A stretch of 64,000 bases of DNA. It comes from Bacillota bacterium (lineage in GTDB: Bacteria; Bacillota_I; Bacilli_A; Erysipelotrichales; Erysipelotrichaceae). The notes under the pieces were generated by a model, which worked only from the letters and a program-made list of their open reading frames with translations, was not told where the DNA came from and ran no database searches. This document shows, piece by piece, positions 27,433 through 36,544 of this stretch. Location of the stretch: positions 1-64,000 of the forward strand of contig JAEWFD010000034.1 in assembly GCA_023388995.1 (NCBI GenBank), given 5' to 3'. Within the stretch, counting starts at the first letter, position 1; each line of letters starts with the position of its first letter. The position numbers were made by a program, and so were the translations under genes.

Positions 27433-30400
27433 TTATCGCATTTCATACAAACTTGATGCCAACGATCCTGTGATCTTCTTGGTAATTTGGTCACCTGTCA
27501 GATTTGGATTTGTGATATTGTTGTTCACCACCGTTGAATTGATGATTTTTTGAGCCTCTGATTTTGCTCTATTGATACTGGCGATTGTTGCTGCTGTCTG
27601 CTCTTTTGCATAAGCTACCGCATTTTGCAATTCTGCGATAACTGCCCGCGCTTTCGTCATAGCATGATCAAACGTTGCATCAATCTTATTGCCTACCACT
27701 GAGCTGTACATCTCTGCGGTTTCGGTTGTTTTAGTTTGGATTAGTCCAAACACACCCACAATACCCGCAGTCTGCAGCTGCTCCAAGGTAGTAAAATTTT
27801 CAGATATAAATTCAAATATTTCTTGCATGCGCTCTTTTTCTTCCGCAAACATTTCTTTTTGTTGTTCGGCAATTTCTTTGTATCGGTCCAGCTGCGCCCG
27901 CAAAGAATCTTTTTCATCTTCCTTGGAATTTAACCACTCCCGATCGGACTTCTCTTGTTGCAGCTTCGCTAGTTCACGTTCCAGTTCCATCCGGCTGAAA
28001 TCATCCAGCTGGGCATATTGTAATTTTGCTTTGACTGCATCGATCTGCTTGTTTGCGTCTGTTTCTTCTTTCAGCCGCTGCCGTGCTTTGATCTCAGCAT
28101 CGATGCCGGCAATTAACTTGCTGACTCGTTTTTCTTCTGCTTTAATCTCCGCATTGATTCGGTCGATACGGTCCTTATACAAATCATCGTAAGCCTTTTT
28201 GCTGGATTTGATCCAGTCTGCAAACTCTTTTTGTTTCGTTTTGGCAAGTTCATCTGCAGCTTTCTGCTCTTCCGTTAGCATCGCCTCGTTCGCTGTTTTT
28301 TGGATATTGTAAACTTCGAGGTAATACTTGCGGTATAGATCTCCATCAAGTTTTTTTGCATTGTCACGCAACTTAGTGAGGTCTTTTAAATATTCATCTT
28401 CGCTGATCATATCAGCGGACCGCAAGAAACGTAAATCCTCATATGCCTTTTTGCTTTTTGTAACTAGCGGATTTTCTTTTTTCTTTCCATCATCATCTCC
28501 GCTTAAAGTTGGTTTTGTCTTTGTGGAGGTACTTGGATATTCGGTATAAAAATCCTTGAGCATTTGTTCATACTCCTGCTCAATCTTGATCGCTTCTGCA
28601 TATTGCTTTTTGGCAGATTCCAGATTCTTATTTGCCTTTTCCATTTGCCAAACTGTCATAAGTGGCACGGAACCCCACTCATCACTATAATCAATGGCAG
28701 GTTTATTCGTGGAAGCCTTGTCTATTTCTTCTTTCAGCTTATCCTTGTTTGTGATTGCCCATGTATATTCTGATTCTTTGCTTTTCAGCAAAATTTCAGC
28801 ACGCATTTTGGAAATCACTCGGTCGATTGCATCCGCTTTAGAATGATATGCACCAGTCTCCTTGTCAATCAAACTGATCGAGGCTGGCATCAACTCCTGC
28901 AGATCATTTACTACTTCTTTCAGCATGCGCTCTTCGTCAGCGGTTCGATTGATTTTTGTTCTCAATTCTTCATAGATTTTGGCTTTGCTTTCCAAAACGC
29001 CGATGTTCTTTGTTTCGATATCCGCGTACGATGTACCTTGTTCCCTGGCGTCATCCAACAAATTATTCATTCGATCAAGACTTTTTGCACTTGCATCGAT
29101 CGAATTAGTGAGAACATCATTTTTAATTGCCATCAGGGTAAACGCACCCACGCATGCAGCAGCAAGAGCTGCTGCCATCATCCAAGGCGCCGAAAGCATA
29201 ACAGTATTAAGCATGCCCTGCGACACTGTGGCTGCATCTGTGGCTTTTTTGTAATCGTTGATTGCCTTTACAGCCGTTGAAATAACGCTGTGCATAGTCA
29301 TAACAGATTTGAATGCGACCATAGCCGCTGCACTTGCTGCAATGGCATCCCGCCACTGCCAAAGTGTCTTGACTGCACCTACAAATAACTTGATAGTACC
29401 CGCAACACCATTCCCAATATCGCTGGCCAGCTTTGCCAATTCGCCGCTTGCGCGTGCTGCTTTGACCTCTTCTAAAACATCGGCTATGGTATCTTTCACC
29501 TCACCGAATCCCTCAGCACCAGCTTCACGTCCAAACTGCACAAATTCATCGCGCAGCGTAGATAGCAAGCCATTCATTGACTTCGATTGCTTTTCCATCA
29601 TCCCGGCAAATTGACCGCTTCCAGTAGTTAATGACTTTATGGCTGCATCAAGTTCAGGAATACCAACTTTCCCGTCACTAATCATTTTTTGCAGCTTAGC
29701 AGTCGATACCTCCAAGGATTCTGCCAATGCGCTAAGCAGCGGAACACCCGCCTCCGTCATTTGGCGGAGTTCCTCGCCAGTTACCTTACCCTTAGCCAGC
29801 ATTTGCCCATATGCAAGAGAAACCCGGCCCAGCTTTTCTTCATTACCTTGCGATAAATTACCCAGATCGGTCATCTTTTTGATGACATCATCCGCGGCCA
29901 CACCATAGTTCATCAGGAGTTGGGCATTCTTCACAACACCGTCTTGTTCCAGCGGTGTTGCAGCCGTGAATTTCGTCAAATCTTCCATCAGTTTTTTGGC
30001 TTTCCCAGCGTCGCCTAGCATAACCTCAAAAGATGTAAGATACTGTTCCATCTCGGCATTCGAGCCAATCAAATAATCAAACAGCCTTTTCCCTGTATAT
30101 CCCAACACAAGAGCTTTTATAGCAGTTCCAAAATTAGATATTGTCTTGGATGCCTTTTCGGATTCATTGCCAACACCGCGCATACCTTCCTGATATTTTT
30201 TTAACTCGGCATTTGCCATTCCGATCTGATTTTTCAGTTCAGTTTGATTGGCTTTTACTTTGCCAAGCTTTACAGATGTAACATCCAACTTTTCGGACAA
30301 CTGCTGGAACTCTGCAATTTGCTTTTCGGTACCACCTGTCATTTTCATTGCAGCAGATAATAGCCTCAGCTGCTTGTTTGTCTCATCGTATTCTTTTTGC

Positions 30401-30534
30401 AGCGCTGACGTTTCTTTTTTGTTTGCTCGAAATTGCGTATCTAATGCTGCCAGCTCATTTTTAACCAACTTAGCACCGGCAGAAAAATTTTGCGTGTTTG
30501 CTCCAAAACCAATTACCAATGATCTGACATTCAT
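27433..30534 (-). CDS. Tape measure protein
   Basis: 1033 residues, the longest phage gene. N-terminal coiled coils (residues about 15-130), then the tape-measure domain (TSFEVMLGDAGKAKKLMEDLTKFTAATPLEQDGV ... MTEAGVPLLSALAESLEVS), hydrophobic helices near 410-470, long charged coiled coils (KAEEKRVSKLIAGIDAEIKARQ...) and a short C-terminal part. It sets tail length and travels with DNA at ejection. The tail would be medium-length for a siphophage. Confidence 0.95.
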   Translation of the reverse strand: MNVRSLVIGFGANTQNFSAGAKLVKNELAALDTQFRANKKETSALQKEYDETNKQLRLLSAAMKMTGGTEKQIAEFQQLSEKLDVTSVKLGKVKANQTELKNQIGMANAELKKYQEGMRGVGNESEKASKTISNFGTAIKALVLGYTGKRLFDYLIGSNAEMEQYLTSFEVMLGDAGKAKKLMEDLTKFTAATPLEQDGVVKNAQLLMNYGVAADDVIKKMTDLGNLSQGNEEKLGRVSLAYGQMLAKGKVTGEELRQMTEAGVPLLSALAESLEVSTAKLQKMISDGKVGIPELDAAIKSLTTGSGQFAGMMEKQSKSMNGLLSTLRDEFVQFGREAGAEGFGEVKDTIADVLEEVKAARASGELAKLASDIGNGVAGTIKLFVGAVKTLWQWRDAIAASAAAMVAFKSVMTMHSVISTAVKAINDYKKATDAATVSQGMLNTVMLSAPWMMAAALAAACVGAFTLMAIKNDVLTNSIDASAKSLDRMNNLLDDAREQGTSYADIETKNIGVLESKAKIYEELRTKINRTADEERMLKEVVNDLQELMPASISLIDKETGAYHSKADAIDRVISKMRAEILLKSKESEYTWAITNKDKLKEEIDKASTNKPAIDYSDEWGSVPLMTVWQMEKANKNLESAKKQYAEAIKIEQEYEQMLKDFYTEYPSTSTKTKPTLSGDDDGKKKENPLVTKSKKAYEDLRFLRSADMISEDEYLKDLTKLRDNAKKLDGDLYRKYYLEVYNIQKTANEAMLTEEQKAADELAKTKQKEFADWIKSSKKAYDDLYKDRIDRINAEIKAEEKRVSKLIAGIDAEIKARQRLKEETDANKQIDAVKAKLQYAQLDDFSRMELERELAKLQQEKSDREWLNSKEDEKDSLRAQLDRYKEIAEQQKEMFAEEKERMQEIFEFISENFTTLEQLQTAGIVGVFGLIQTKTTETAEMYSSVVGNKIDATFDHAMTKARAVIAELQNAVAYAKEQTAATIASINRAKSEAQKIINSTVVNNNITNPNLTGDQITKKITGSLASSLYEMR

Positions 30535-30540
30535 CTATAC

Positions 30541-30740
30541 TCACCCCTCATCATCAAACATTTCCACCTTTTCCGGTGGCTTCTTGTAACCCATCACCAG
30601 CGCGTAAATATCCCAGCGATACAATATTTCACGTAACGTACTACGATAAAACTCTGATTCCGGGCGACCTAGTACGTCGCAAAAAACACAACGAAGCCAC
30701 CCATAATTGAGTGGCTCTCGGTTCGCCCCTACTGAAAATT
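30541..30740 (-). CDS. Tail assembly chaperone GT extension (-1 frameshift product)
   Basis: In the -1 frame, directly behind the chaperone G gene, an open frame encodes about 60 residues (VGANREPLNYGWLRC ... PPEKVEMFDDEG) with no start codon of its own. It is reached by -1 slippage at the heptamer 30735-30741, giving a G-GT fusion of about 187 residues. Siphophages make such a pair to load the tape measure. Its stop lies 7 bases from the tape measure start. Confidence 0.85.
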
Positions 30741-31103
30741 TGTATCTGCTCCGATGGGAGCATCCGGATACGCATCAATCATTGCATGAACAATTTGCAG
30801 TACAATATCGCTAAGTCCTTGCATATCCACCAGTTGACCAATGCCGGCAACGGATGGCTTTATTGCATCCCAATTTCTTTTGGAAATGACAACTTCGTTT
30901 TCATCAAAATTAAAATCCATCAAACCAGCTCGCAGCAGATGCACGACATCATCAAAGTTCCATTGTTCGTGCTCCTTATCAAGCAGCTCATCAATATTTC
31001 CATAATAATGCTGCAAGTATGCCATCGAATTTAAATCGTAACGCAAATAAAATTCTTTGCCAGATAGCGTGATCGGTATTTTTCGTTTTTCAAGTTCTTG
31101 CAT
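30729..31103 (-). CDS. Tail assembly chaperone G
   Basis: 124 residues, MQELEKRKIPITLSGKEFYLRYDLNSMAYLQ; an acidic helical protein in the standard place between the major tail protein and tape measure genes. Only the zero-frame product ends at TAG 30729-30731; a fraction of ribosomes should shift to the GT frame. The start overlaps the tail-protein stop by one base. Confidence 0.85.
   Translation of the reverse strand: MQELEKRKIPITLSGKEFYLRYDLNSMAYLQHYYGNIDELLDKEHEQWNFDDVVHLLRAGLMDFNFDENEVVISKRNWDAIKPSVAGIGQLVDMQGLSDIVLQIVHAMIDAYPDAPIGADTNFQ
30735..30741 (-). other. Slippery heptamer for -1 frameshifting
   Basis: A AAT TTT read in the zero frame (AAATTTT), followed by CAG and the zero-frame stop. 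It fits X XXY YYZ exactly. Confidence 0.85.
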
Positions 31104-31726
31104 TAGTCTCCACTACCGCCTTCTGGAGGAGTCCCGCCTGCTGTAGGTCCTAAGTAAAGGGCCTCGGTAAACCAGTTATCAATAATTGTTTTATCTGCAA
31201 TTGGATCTACACCATAACGTGTACCGCCAAAATTACCATCATTGATTGTTGGGATATATTTTCCGTTGATGGTTGTAGTGGCGTAAGAAATATTGCCCAC
31301 TTGTTGGGTGTTGAAAGTTTCTGCAGATGGTGAGAAGCGGGCTTTCAATTTTTTGTACAGATTGGCCTTCCCATCACTTCTATTTGTCATGTACGCTACA
31401 GCAATGTAACTTCCCATGTCATCCTTATTTTGGATAACTGTTCCGTTTACCAGCTTATTGCCGTAAATGAGGTTTCTGTCGCCTTCGTTGAGAGCGGTAA
31501 TTCCAATTGCAAGCGTCCCGCCAGTTACTTCCATGTCGCTTTCAACAATCTGATTGTCGGCTGGCAGCTCGCCTTCGACAATAGTTGGTGTGTCAGTTGC
31601 AGTCATCAAGGATTTAACAAATGGATTTGCCGTTCCATATGTCAGCAATTCTTCTGTATCTGCCACCAGCGGCCACATAACTAATTTCTTTAAACCCTTA
31701 ACAGGGCTTCTTTCTGTATTGCTCAT
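31103..31726 (-). CDS. Major tail protein (phi13-type)
   Basis: 207 residues. MSNTERSPVKGLKKLVMWPLVADTEE opening and the central beta-rich part fit the phi13-family major tail protein, which forms the tail tube. The C-terminus ends in a Gly/Pro-rich tail (TAGGTPPEGGSGD), perhaps the linker of a lost or optional Ig-like domain. Confidence 0.88.
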   Translation of the reverse strand: MSNTERSPVKGLKKLVMWPLVADTEELLTYGTANPFVKSLMTATDTPTIVEGELPADNQIVESDMEVTGGTLAIGITALNEGDRNLIYGNKLVNGTVIQNKDDMGSYIAVAYMTNRSDGKANLYKKLKARFSPSAETFNTQQVGNISYATTTINGKYIPTINDGNFGGTRYGVDPIADKTIIDNWFTEALYLGPTAGGTPPEGGSGD

Positions 31727-32070
31727 AGATTTTCCTCCATATCTATTTGAAACTCTAATATCCGTATTTTTTTGCCACGGAATAAATCATCATCCAATGA
31801 ACCTGGCCCATCACCTAAATACTCGAAGCCTTTTTTCATCAGACCGTTTTTTACGCGATTTACTAATCCACCATCAAAGCGATCCGCCACAATATGTATT
31901 GTCAGATTGACTTTTGTTGCAAGCAGAGTATTATCTGCAGCATGCATTGGCATATCGTAATAATCGTATATGATAAACGTTTGCGGTATTCTGTTTAGTT
32001 CGGGCATACCACAATAAAACGGCAAGTCAAAGGAGCTGATAATCCCATCGATAAACTCAAATTTATTCAT
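31723..32070 (-). CDS. Tail terminator/neck protein
   Basis: 115 residues with a strand-helix pattern (PQTFIIYDYYDMPMHAADNTLLATKVNLTIHIVAD) typical of tail completion proteins in this position. It overlaps its neighbours by 4 bases on both sides. Assigned mainly by location. Confidence 0.72.
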   Translation of the reverse strand: MNKFEFIDGIISSFDLPFYCGMPELNRIPQTFIIYDYYDMPMHAADNTLLATKVNLTIHIVADRFDGGLVNRVKNGLMKKGFEYLGDGPGSLDDDLFRGKKIRILEFQIDMEENL

Positions 32071-32528
32071 AGCTTAACTACCTCCAGCAAATCACTCACG
32101 GTTATTTCCACCGCTTCTTCGATTGCAGCGTCATAACCTTTTCGAATGTGAGGAGTTGCATCAACTTTTCCTATTCTCATTTCATGGTATCCTCCATTCT
32201 TTGATTTGCGTTTTGTCTTTCCGCCTCGTTTTGCACCTGGGCGGCCATACTCCATGACAATACCGCCGATACCGTGTTTTCTGACTGATTGCATTGTGTA
32301 TCCGGTATTAACGGTAATATTCTTGTCTTTGTCGACGAATGCTGCCGTTTTAGATATTGCGCCGGCAAATTTGGAACTTTTACCGGCAATCAATTCTTTT
32401 TGTTTTTTTACTACTACATCAGCGCCAGCTTGTACAGATCTTGTGACCCTTTTTGCAGCCGTATCATCCATGAGGTCAATATCACGAATCAGTTTTTGTA
32501 TTTGATCTCCGAAATTGATATCAATCAT
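32067..32528 (-). CDS. HK97 gp10-like neck protein
   Basis: 153 residues. N-terminal helix, then a basic segment (GIGGIVMEYGRPGAKRGGKTKRKSKNGGY) and HIRKGYDAAIEEAVEI, fitting the gp10-like family of head-tail joining proteins. The basic loop is strongly Lys/Arg-rich. Confidence 0.82.
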   Translation of the reverse strand: MIDINFGDQIQKLIRDIDLMDDTAAKRVTRSVQAGADVVVKKQKELIAGKSSKFAGAISKTAAFVDKDKNITVNTGYTMQSVRKHGIGGIVMEYGRPGAKRGGKTKRKSKNGGYHEMRIGKVDATPHIRKGYDAAIEEAVEITVSDLLEVVKL

Positions 32529-32812
32529 TTCGCCACACCTAAATGCACCTTTGATTTAAGTTTACTGATGACATCTGCATTTTCAATTTTGTACCGTTTA
32601 CCTTTAAGTTCTACGTGTGTCGCATCCTCAATTTCATCAGTAATAACTTCGATGACAGCCTCCAAGTCAATGCCCGCAGCAAGAGCCCCAACTTTCGCTT
32701 TAATCCCAAGGTTTTTCACCTCGCAAAATATCTCGATTCGTTTTATTTCTTGTGCAGGAGCTGCGCCTAATCCCGGACTCATTTGTAATGCTACAATAGG
32801 TTCATTCAGCAT
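32525..32812 (-). CDS. Head closure / head-tail adaptor protein
   Basis: About 95 residues, beta-rich (IEIFCEVKNLGIKAKVGAL ... HVELKGKRYKIENADV). The position after the gp6-like connector fits the head-closure role. AGGGTGA supports the ATG at 32812 over the ORF start at 32827, which overlaps the preceding gene. Confidence 0.68.
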   Translation of the reverse strand: MLNEPIVALQMSPGLGAAPAQEIKRIEIFCEVKNLGIKAKVGALAAGIDLEAVIEVITDEIEDATHVELKGKRYKIENADVISKLKSKVHLGVAK

Positions 32813-32816
32813 TTTT

Positions 32817-33086
32817 TCACCCTGCATTCTTAATCAAGTGATTTTTTAATTTCACTTTTAACTGAATTGGCAAACCTAAACTTTTGCCTTGATTTTCGAT
32901 CTGCCAGATTACATAATCCGCAACAAACATCATGTGTTCTATGTTCGACAGATCTACTCCAAACTTATAATCACTTTCTAGTTCGATGATCGTTGACTGG
33001 ATTCGTTTTCCGTAATAATCATCGCGCTTGTCTGTACTGATCCCTATCCCTTGCTTAACCAAAGAAAGAATCAGAGAGGCATCCAT
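32817..33086 (-). CDS. gp6-like head-tail connector
   Basis: 89 residues, all helical pattern (MDASLILSLVKQGIGISTDKRDDYYGKRIQSTI), with the I-ELE-DY and YVIWQ-EN segments of small connector proteins in HK97-type phages. Confidence 0.78.
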   Translation of the reverse strand: MDASLILSLVKQGIGISTDKRDDYYGKRIQSTIIELESDYKFGVDLSNIEHMMFVADYVIWQIENQGKSLGLPIQLKVKLKNHLIKNAG

Positions 33087-33382
33087 TATTCGGGCTGCCT
33101 CTCTAGTATTTGAGTTATAATATCTTCTTTTGAAAGCTCTGAATCAATATCCAACTCAAGCTCGGCCACTAATTCAAGCAGTTCAGCTTTCTTCATTTTA
33201 TTAAGTTTTGATTTGGATAGGGGTTGATCGTCTGAATCATTCAGATCGGAATCACCTGAACTTGCAATTAAACCAGGAACAGCATTGATTGTCTCAATTT
33301 CTTCTTGATTTAGATCATACTCATGATCTAACTTGTAAAGTTTTTTTCGGAATACAAATGTCGTTAATGCTTTTACCTTCAT
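33086..33382 (-). CDS. Small phage protein with SAP/Rho-N-like C-terminus
   Basis: 98 residues, MKVKALTTFVFRKKLYK opening, an acidic middle, then LNKMKKAELLELVAELELD ... SKEDIITQILE, a helix-extended-helix (HeH/Rho N-terminal type) motif that may bind nucleic acid. AGGAGG lies ahead of the ATG at 33382. A longer open frame upstream only overlaps the capsid gene out of frame. Confidence 0.78.
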   Translation of the reverse strand: MKVKALTTFVFRKKLYKLDHEYDLNQEEIETINAVPGLIASSGDSDLNDSDDQPLSKSKLNKMKKAELLELVAELELDIDSELSKEDIITQILERQPE

Positions 33383-33392
33383 ATACAACCTC

Positions 33393-34775
33393 CTAACCGT
33401 TTGCAGTATCAGCTGCAAACGTGACAGCCGTAGCGGATGGAACAGCAGCCAATTCCTCTTGACTAATATTGATAGCCACAAACGCTTCACCAAACACCGG
33501 ACGTCCATCATATCTGGCAGTTCCCTTGAAAACAGTGTTATCTTCAATAAACTGCGCATGTTCTGATACAGCAAGCGAAGTTCCCTTACGTTCAGCAAGC
33601 AGGTATAAGGAACCGTACCCACCAATAATGATATTTTCCGGAATAAAGTCCAACTCAACAATATCACCACCAACAATAGGCATTGTTTTTGTTTGTCCAC
33701 TTACGATCGCTCCAGCAGCATTGATGGTTAAAGCACGTGCTTGCAAATTTGCAAATGTTTGAGAGGACATTGCCCAAAACTTCACTCCGTTGCTGTAGTT
33801 TGATTTTACTTTGCCTAGTTTCTTAACCAAGTCTTTATAAAATTCAACATCCGAAGTAGCTTCTGGATCACTCACTAACAAATTGCTTGTGCGTAAATCC
33901 GTCCAAGTTTTTTCGTTTTCCCCCCAATAAGCTGGTTTCGCAGCTTCTGAAAGACGTTTCACAATCCCAACAAGCATCTTCGCCCCGGTCCCATATAGAA
34001 TTGCTTTATCTACGGCAAGGCCAATTGCTTGACCCAACGCATCCATAATTTCATCAGCTAAATCGACGTCAGAATCTTCCAAGTTTGCATTGCAGATAGC
34101 AATAAAACCGCCAACTTTGTATCCATCAACTTCCAGCTGGTTAAACACTAAATTTAGTTCGTTCAACTTTCCGCATGCCTCCATCCAGACACCCTCTGGA
34201 ATAGAACCAGCAATAGTCTGACGAGCTTTCCCTTTTACGGGTTTAAGATTGACATGTTTGATTAGTTTTGAGTATCGATGTAACGTATCTCTTAAAATAT
34301 CCATCATAACTACAGGAATCAATAATTCTTTCCCACTGACTGTACGCTGTTCGCCAATTAGCGCACGTGTTTGTGCCATGAAGTCTTTTACTTCGCTTCT
34401 TGATACAATGTTTTCTACGTCATCGCGGGATCTACCATGAAAAAATCTGAAGTTTGCCATTCTTACATCATCTCCTTTTGTGCTCTGTATGGCCGATGTC
34501 TTTACCTGTTTGCTGTTAAGTTCATCTAGTTCGGATTCCAAACCAGTAATTTCAGCTTGCAGGGCGGTAATTTTGTCAGAGATTTCTTTTTCGTCATTGT
34601 CCAATGCTGTTACCGATTCTTCAATGACTGTAAGTTCATCCTCCGTTGTAGCTTCTTCAATTGCATTTTCCAGCTCTGATCTCTTGCTTGCATTGCTCTT
34701 CTTAGATTCAAGAAACTCCGCAATGAGTGATTGGCGCTGCGCAATCTTCTTTTGAATCATTAATTGTTTAAGCAT
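33393..34775 (-). CDS. Major capsid protein, HK97 fold
   Basis: 460 residues. Residues 1-110 are a charged coiled coil (scaffolding delta domain, removed by the protease), ending near KQVKTSAIQSTKG. The HK97-fold part follows (ELLIPVVMMDILRDTLHRYSKLIKHVNLKPVKGKARQ ... GTARYDGRPVFGEAFVAINI). It stands next to its maturation protease. Confidence 0.92.
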   Translation of the reverse strand: MLKQLMIQKKIAQRQSLIAEFLESKKSNASKRSELENAIEEATTEDELTVIEESVTALDNDEKEISDKITALQAEITGLESELDELNSKQVKTSAIQSTKGDDVRMANFRFFHGRSRDDVENIVSRSEVKDFMAQTRALIGEQRTVSGKELLIPVVMMDILRDTLHRYSKLIKHVNLKPVKGKARQTIAGSIPEGVWMEACGKLNELNLVFNQLEVDGYKVGGFIAICNANLEDSDVDLADEIMDALGQAIGLAVDKAILYGTGAKMLVGIVKRLSEAAKPAYWGENEKTWTDLRTSNLLVSDPEATSDVEFYKDLVKKLGKVKSNYSNGVKFWAMSSQTFANLQARALTINAAGAIVSGQTKTMPIVGGDIVELDFIPENIIIGGYGSLYLLAERKGTSLAVSEHAQFIEDNTVFKGTARYDGRPVFGEAFVAINISQEELAAVPSATAVTFAADTANG

Positions 34776-35361
34776 TTGATAACATCCTCCTTAGCTCTGC
34801 TTTTTTTGCATCTAACGCTCTTTTTTTGTGTTGCTCCACTTCTTTTTGACGGGCTTGGACTGTTGTTTGCTCATAGGCAGGAAATGTGACCACCGAAATT
34901 TCATGTAGGTCAATTTCTGTTAAGGTCCACATAACAGTGCCATCATCCCGCCAGTCGGTAAGTTCGGAGATGATATTAAAGCCGAAACTGTTTCCGGATA
35001 CATCGCCGCGCTTTACACGCTCATATGCATTCATCGCATCGCTGTCTTTTGAATTGATTTTCACACAAGCCCATAGTCCATGTGAGTCCGTTTTTAGTTC
35101 CATGGTATTCGCTTTATTTCTGCCAAGGACAAGCGTTGTATCATGGTTAATTAAACACCTGATATCATTACCCATTGTTTTATCAAATGCACCCGGAGCT
35201 ATTTTTTCAAATGCACCTGGCCATAATTCTGTTTCTTGATTAAACACAGCAAAATAACCCTCAAGATATAAGGCATCATCTTGTTCCCTTGTTTCAAGCT
35301 GCACTGAGCCGAGCGGCAGCTGCACAGTCCTTCTTTGGATTTTATTTTTCATTTTTATCAC
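34768..35361 (-). CDS. HK97-type prohead protease (S78)
   Basis: 197 residues. [34 protein letters not shown] (catalytic His) and [14 protein letters not shown] (catalytic Ser) are the family's landmarks. It cleaves the capsid delta domain. It overlaps the capsid gene by 8 bases and the portal gene by 20. Confidence 0.92.
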   Translation of the reverse strand: MIKMKNKIQRRTVQLPLGSVQLETREQDDALYLEGYFAVFNQETELWPGAFEKIAPGAFDKTMGNDIRCLINHDTTLVLGRNKANTMELKTDSHGLWACVKINSKDSDAMNAYERVKRGDVSGNSFGFNIISELTDWRDDGTVMWTLTEIDLHEISVVTFPAYEQTTVQARQKEVEQHKKRALDAKKAELRRMLSNA

Positions 35362-36544
35362 CTCCTATCAATTTCTTTTGATTGCCAATTTGATCTGCAG
35401 GTATGTAATTTTCAAGAATGACAAGTTCAGACAATCCTTCCCTTGGTGGAAGCCCAATCCAGTCTCGTACCTCGTTGCCTATCATTAGTCCTCTTACATA
35501 CATTGAGCCGCCCAGTTCTCCTAGTTCCTTTATGTTGTATGCATACAAACTTCGTGGATTCATTTTGAAGTACAAATCTGGACTATATAAAATACCTTTG
35601 GTCAAAGGTTGCTCAATCAGTTGGGCGATCTGCATGATTTTGGTATTGATAAATACGTTGTATTCTTCTTTGTCAAATTTTCCGACTCCCAAGAAAAAAG
35701 CCGGCACTCCAATAATGCTGGCTACTGTACTTTTATCTAGTTGCACGGAATCGTTGATCGCAATATCTTGAAGGCTTAATGGCTTTACTTGCTGTACTTC
35801 CAACAACTCTGCCGGGATAATCCACGGCTTCCCTACTTCCGCTGATTGCAAGTATTTGTCATATACCTTATCTCTACCCTCTTCACTGGCAAGTTCAGCG
35901 GTCAAAGAGTCTACTTTGACAATAAGACTTGGCATATACTTGCCGCTAAAGAATGATCTTTTCGTGGCAGTGGCTTGTTTCAGGTTGTGAATAATATCAT
36001 TTAGGACAACTCTATATCCTCTGCCCACCCATGGACGATCCGGATCTGGATTTATCATAAAATGCAGCAGTTCATCATGCTCATATGGCTGTCCGTTGGA
36101 GATCACCTTATAACCGCCGGGCACATCTTTGATGCGCGTTGTAGCTGGCGGTAGCGGGACCAAATCCTCAATAAACCCTTTTGAATTTATCCTTGGGAAA
36201 ACAAATGAATTCCCTTCACCATCTAGCAACATAGTATAAACAATGTTATACACCCATGTTTTACGACTCATCAGGGAGTATGGATTGATATCAATTTTTC
36301 TGGATAGCTCATTCTTTTCCCTGACATCCCCATCCTTTGTATTTCTCATCAGATGAATACTCATGGATGACACTAAGTCAGCTATTTTATCAACTGCAAT
36401 TCTCACTTCCGGATTATCCGCCAATTTCGTATAACCAGGTACGCATAACGTATCATACGAATCTAGCGTTGTAAGCCATGATTCCATCATTTTGTTTCTA
36501 AATCTTTGCGTTACTTTCCTGGCTATATTTCTTAACTTTCCCAT
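35342..36544 (-). CDS. Portal protein, HK97 type
   Basis: 400 residues, forms the DNA gate at the capsid vertex. Recognisable pieces are [20 protein letters not shown], the [15 protein letters not shown] segment, [17 protein letters not shown] and [19 protein letters not shown]. The N-terminus is basic. Confidence 0.93.
   Translation of the reverse strand: MGKLRNIARKVTQRFRNKMMESWLTTLDSYDTLCVPGYTKLADNPEVRIAVDKIADLVSSMSIHLMRNTKDGDVREKNELSRKIDINPYSLMSRKTWVYNIVYTMLLDGEGNSFVFPRINSKGFIEDLVPLPPATTRIKDVPGGYKVISNGQPYEHDELLHFMINPDPDRPWVGRGYRVVLNDIIHNLKQATATKRSFFSGKYMPSLIVKVDSLTAELASEEGRDKVYDKYLQSAEVGKPWIIPAELLEVQQVKPLSLQDIAINDSVQLDKSTVASIIGVPAFFLGVGKFDKEEYNVFINTKIMQIAQLIEQPLTKGILYSPDLYFKMNPRSLYAYNIKELGELGGSMYVRGLMIGNEVRDWIGLPPREGLSELVILENYIPADQIGNQKKLIGGDKNEK

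Noticed and set aside
33393..33700. Long minus-strand frame extending the small SAP-like gene upstream
   Set aside because: It overlaps the capsid gene in another frame; the ribosome site at 33382 marks the real start.
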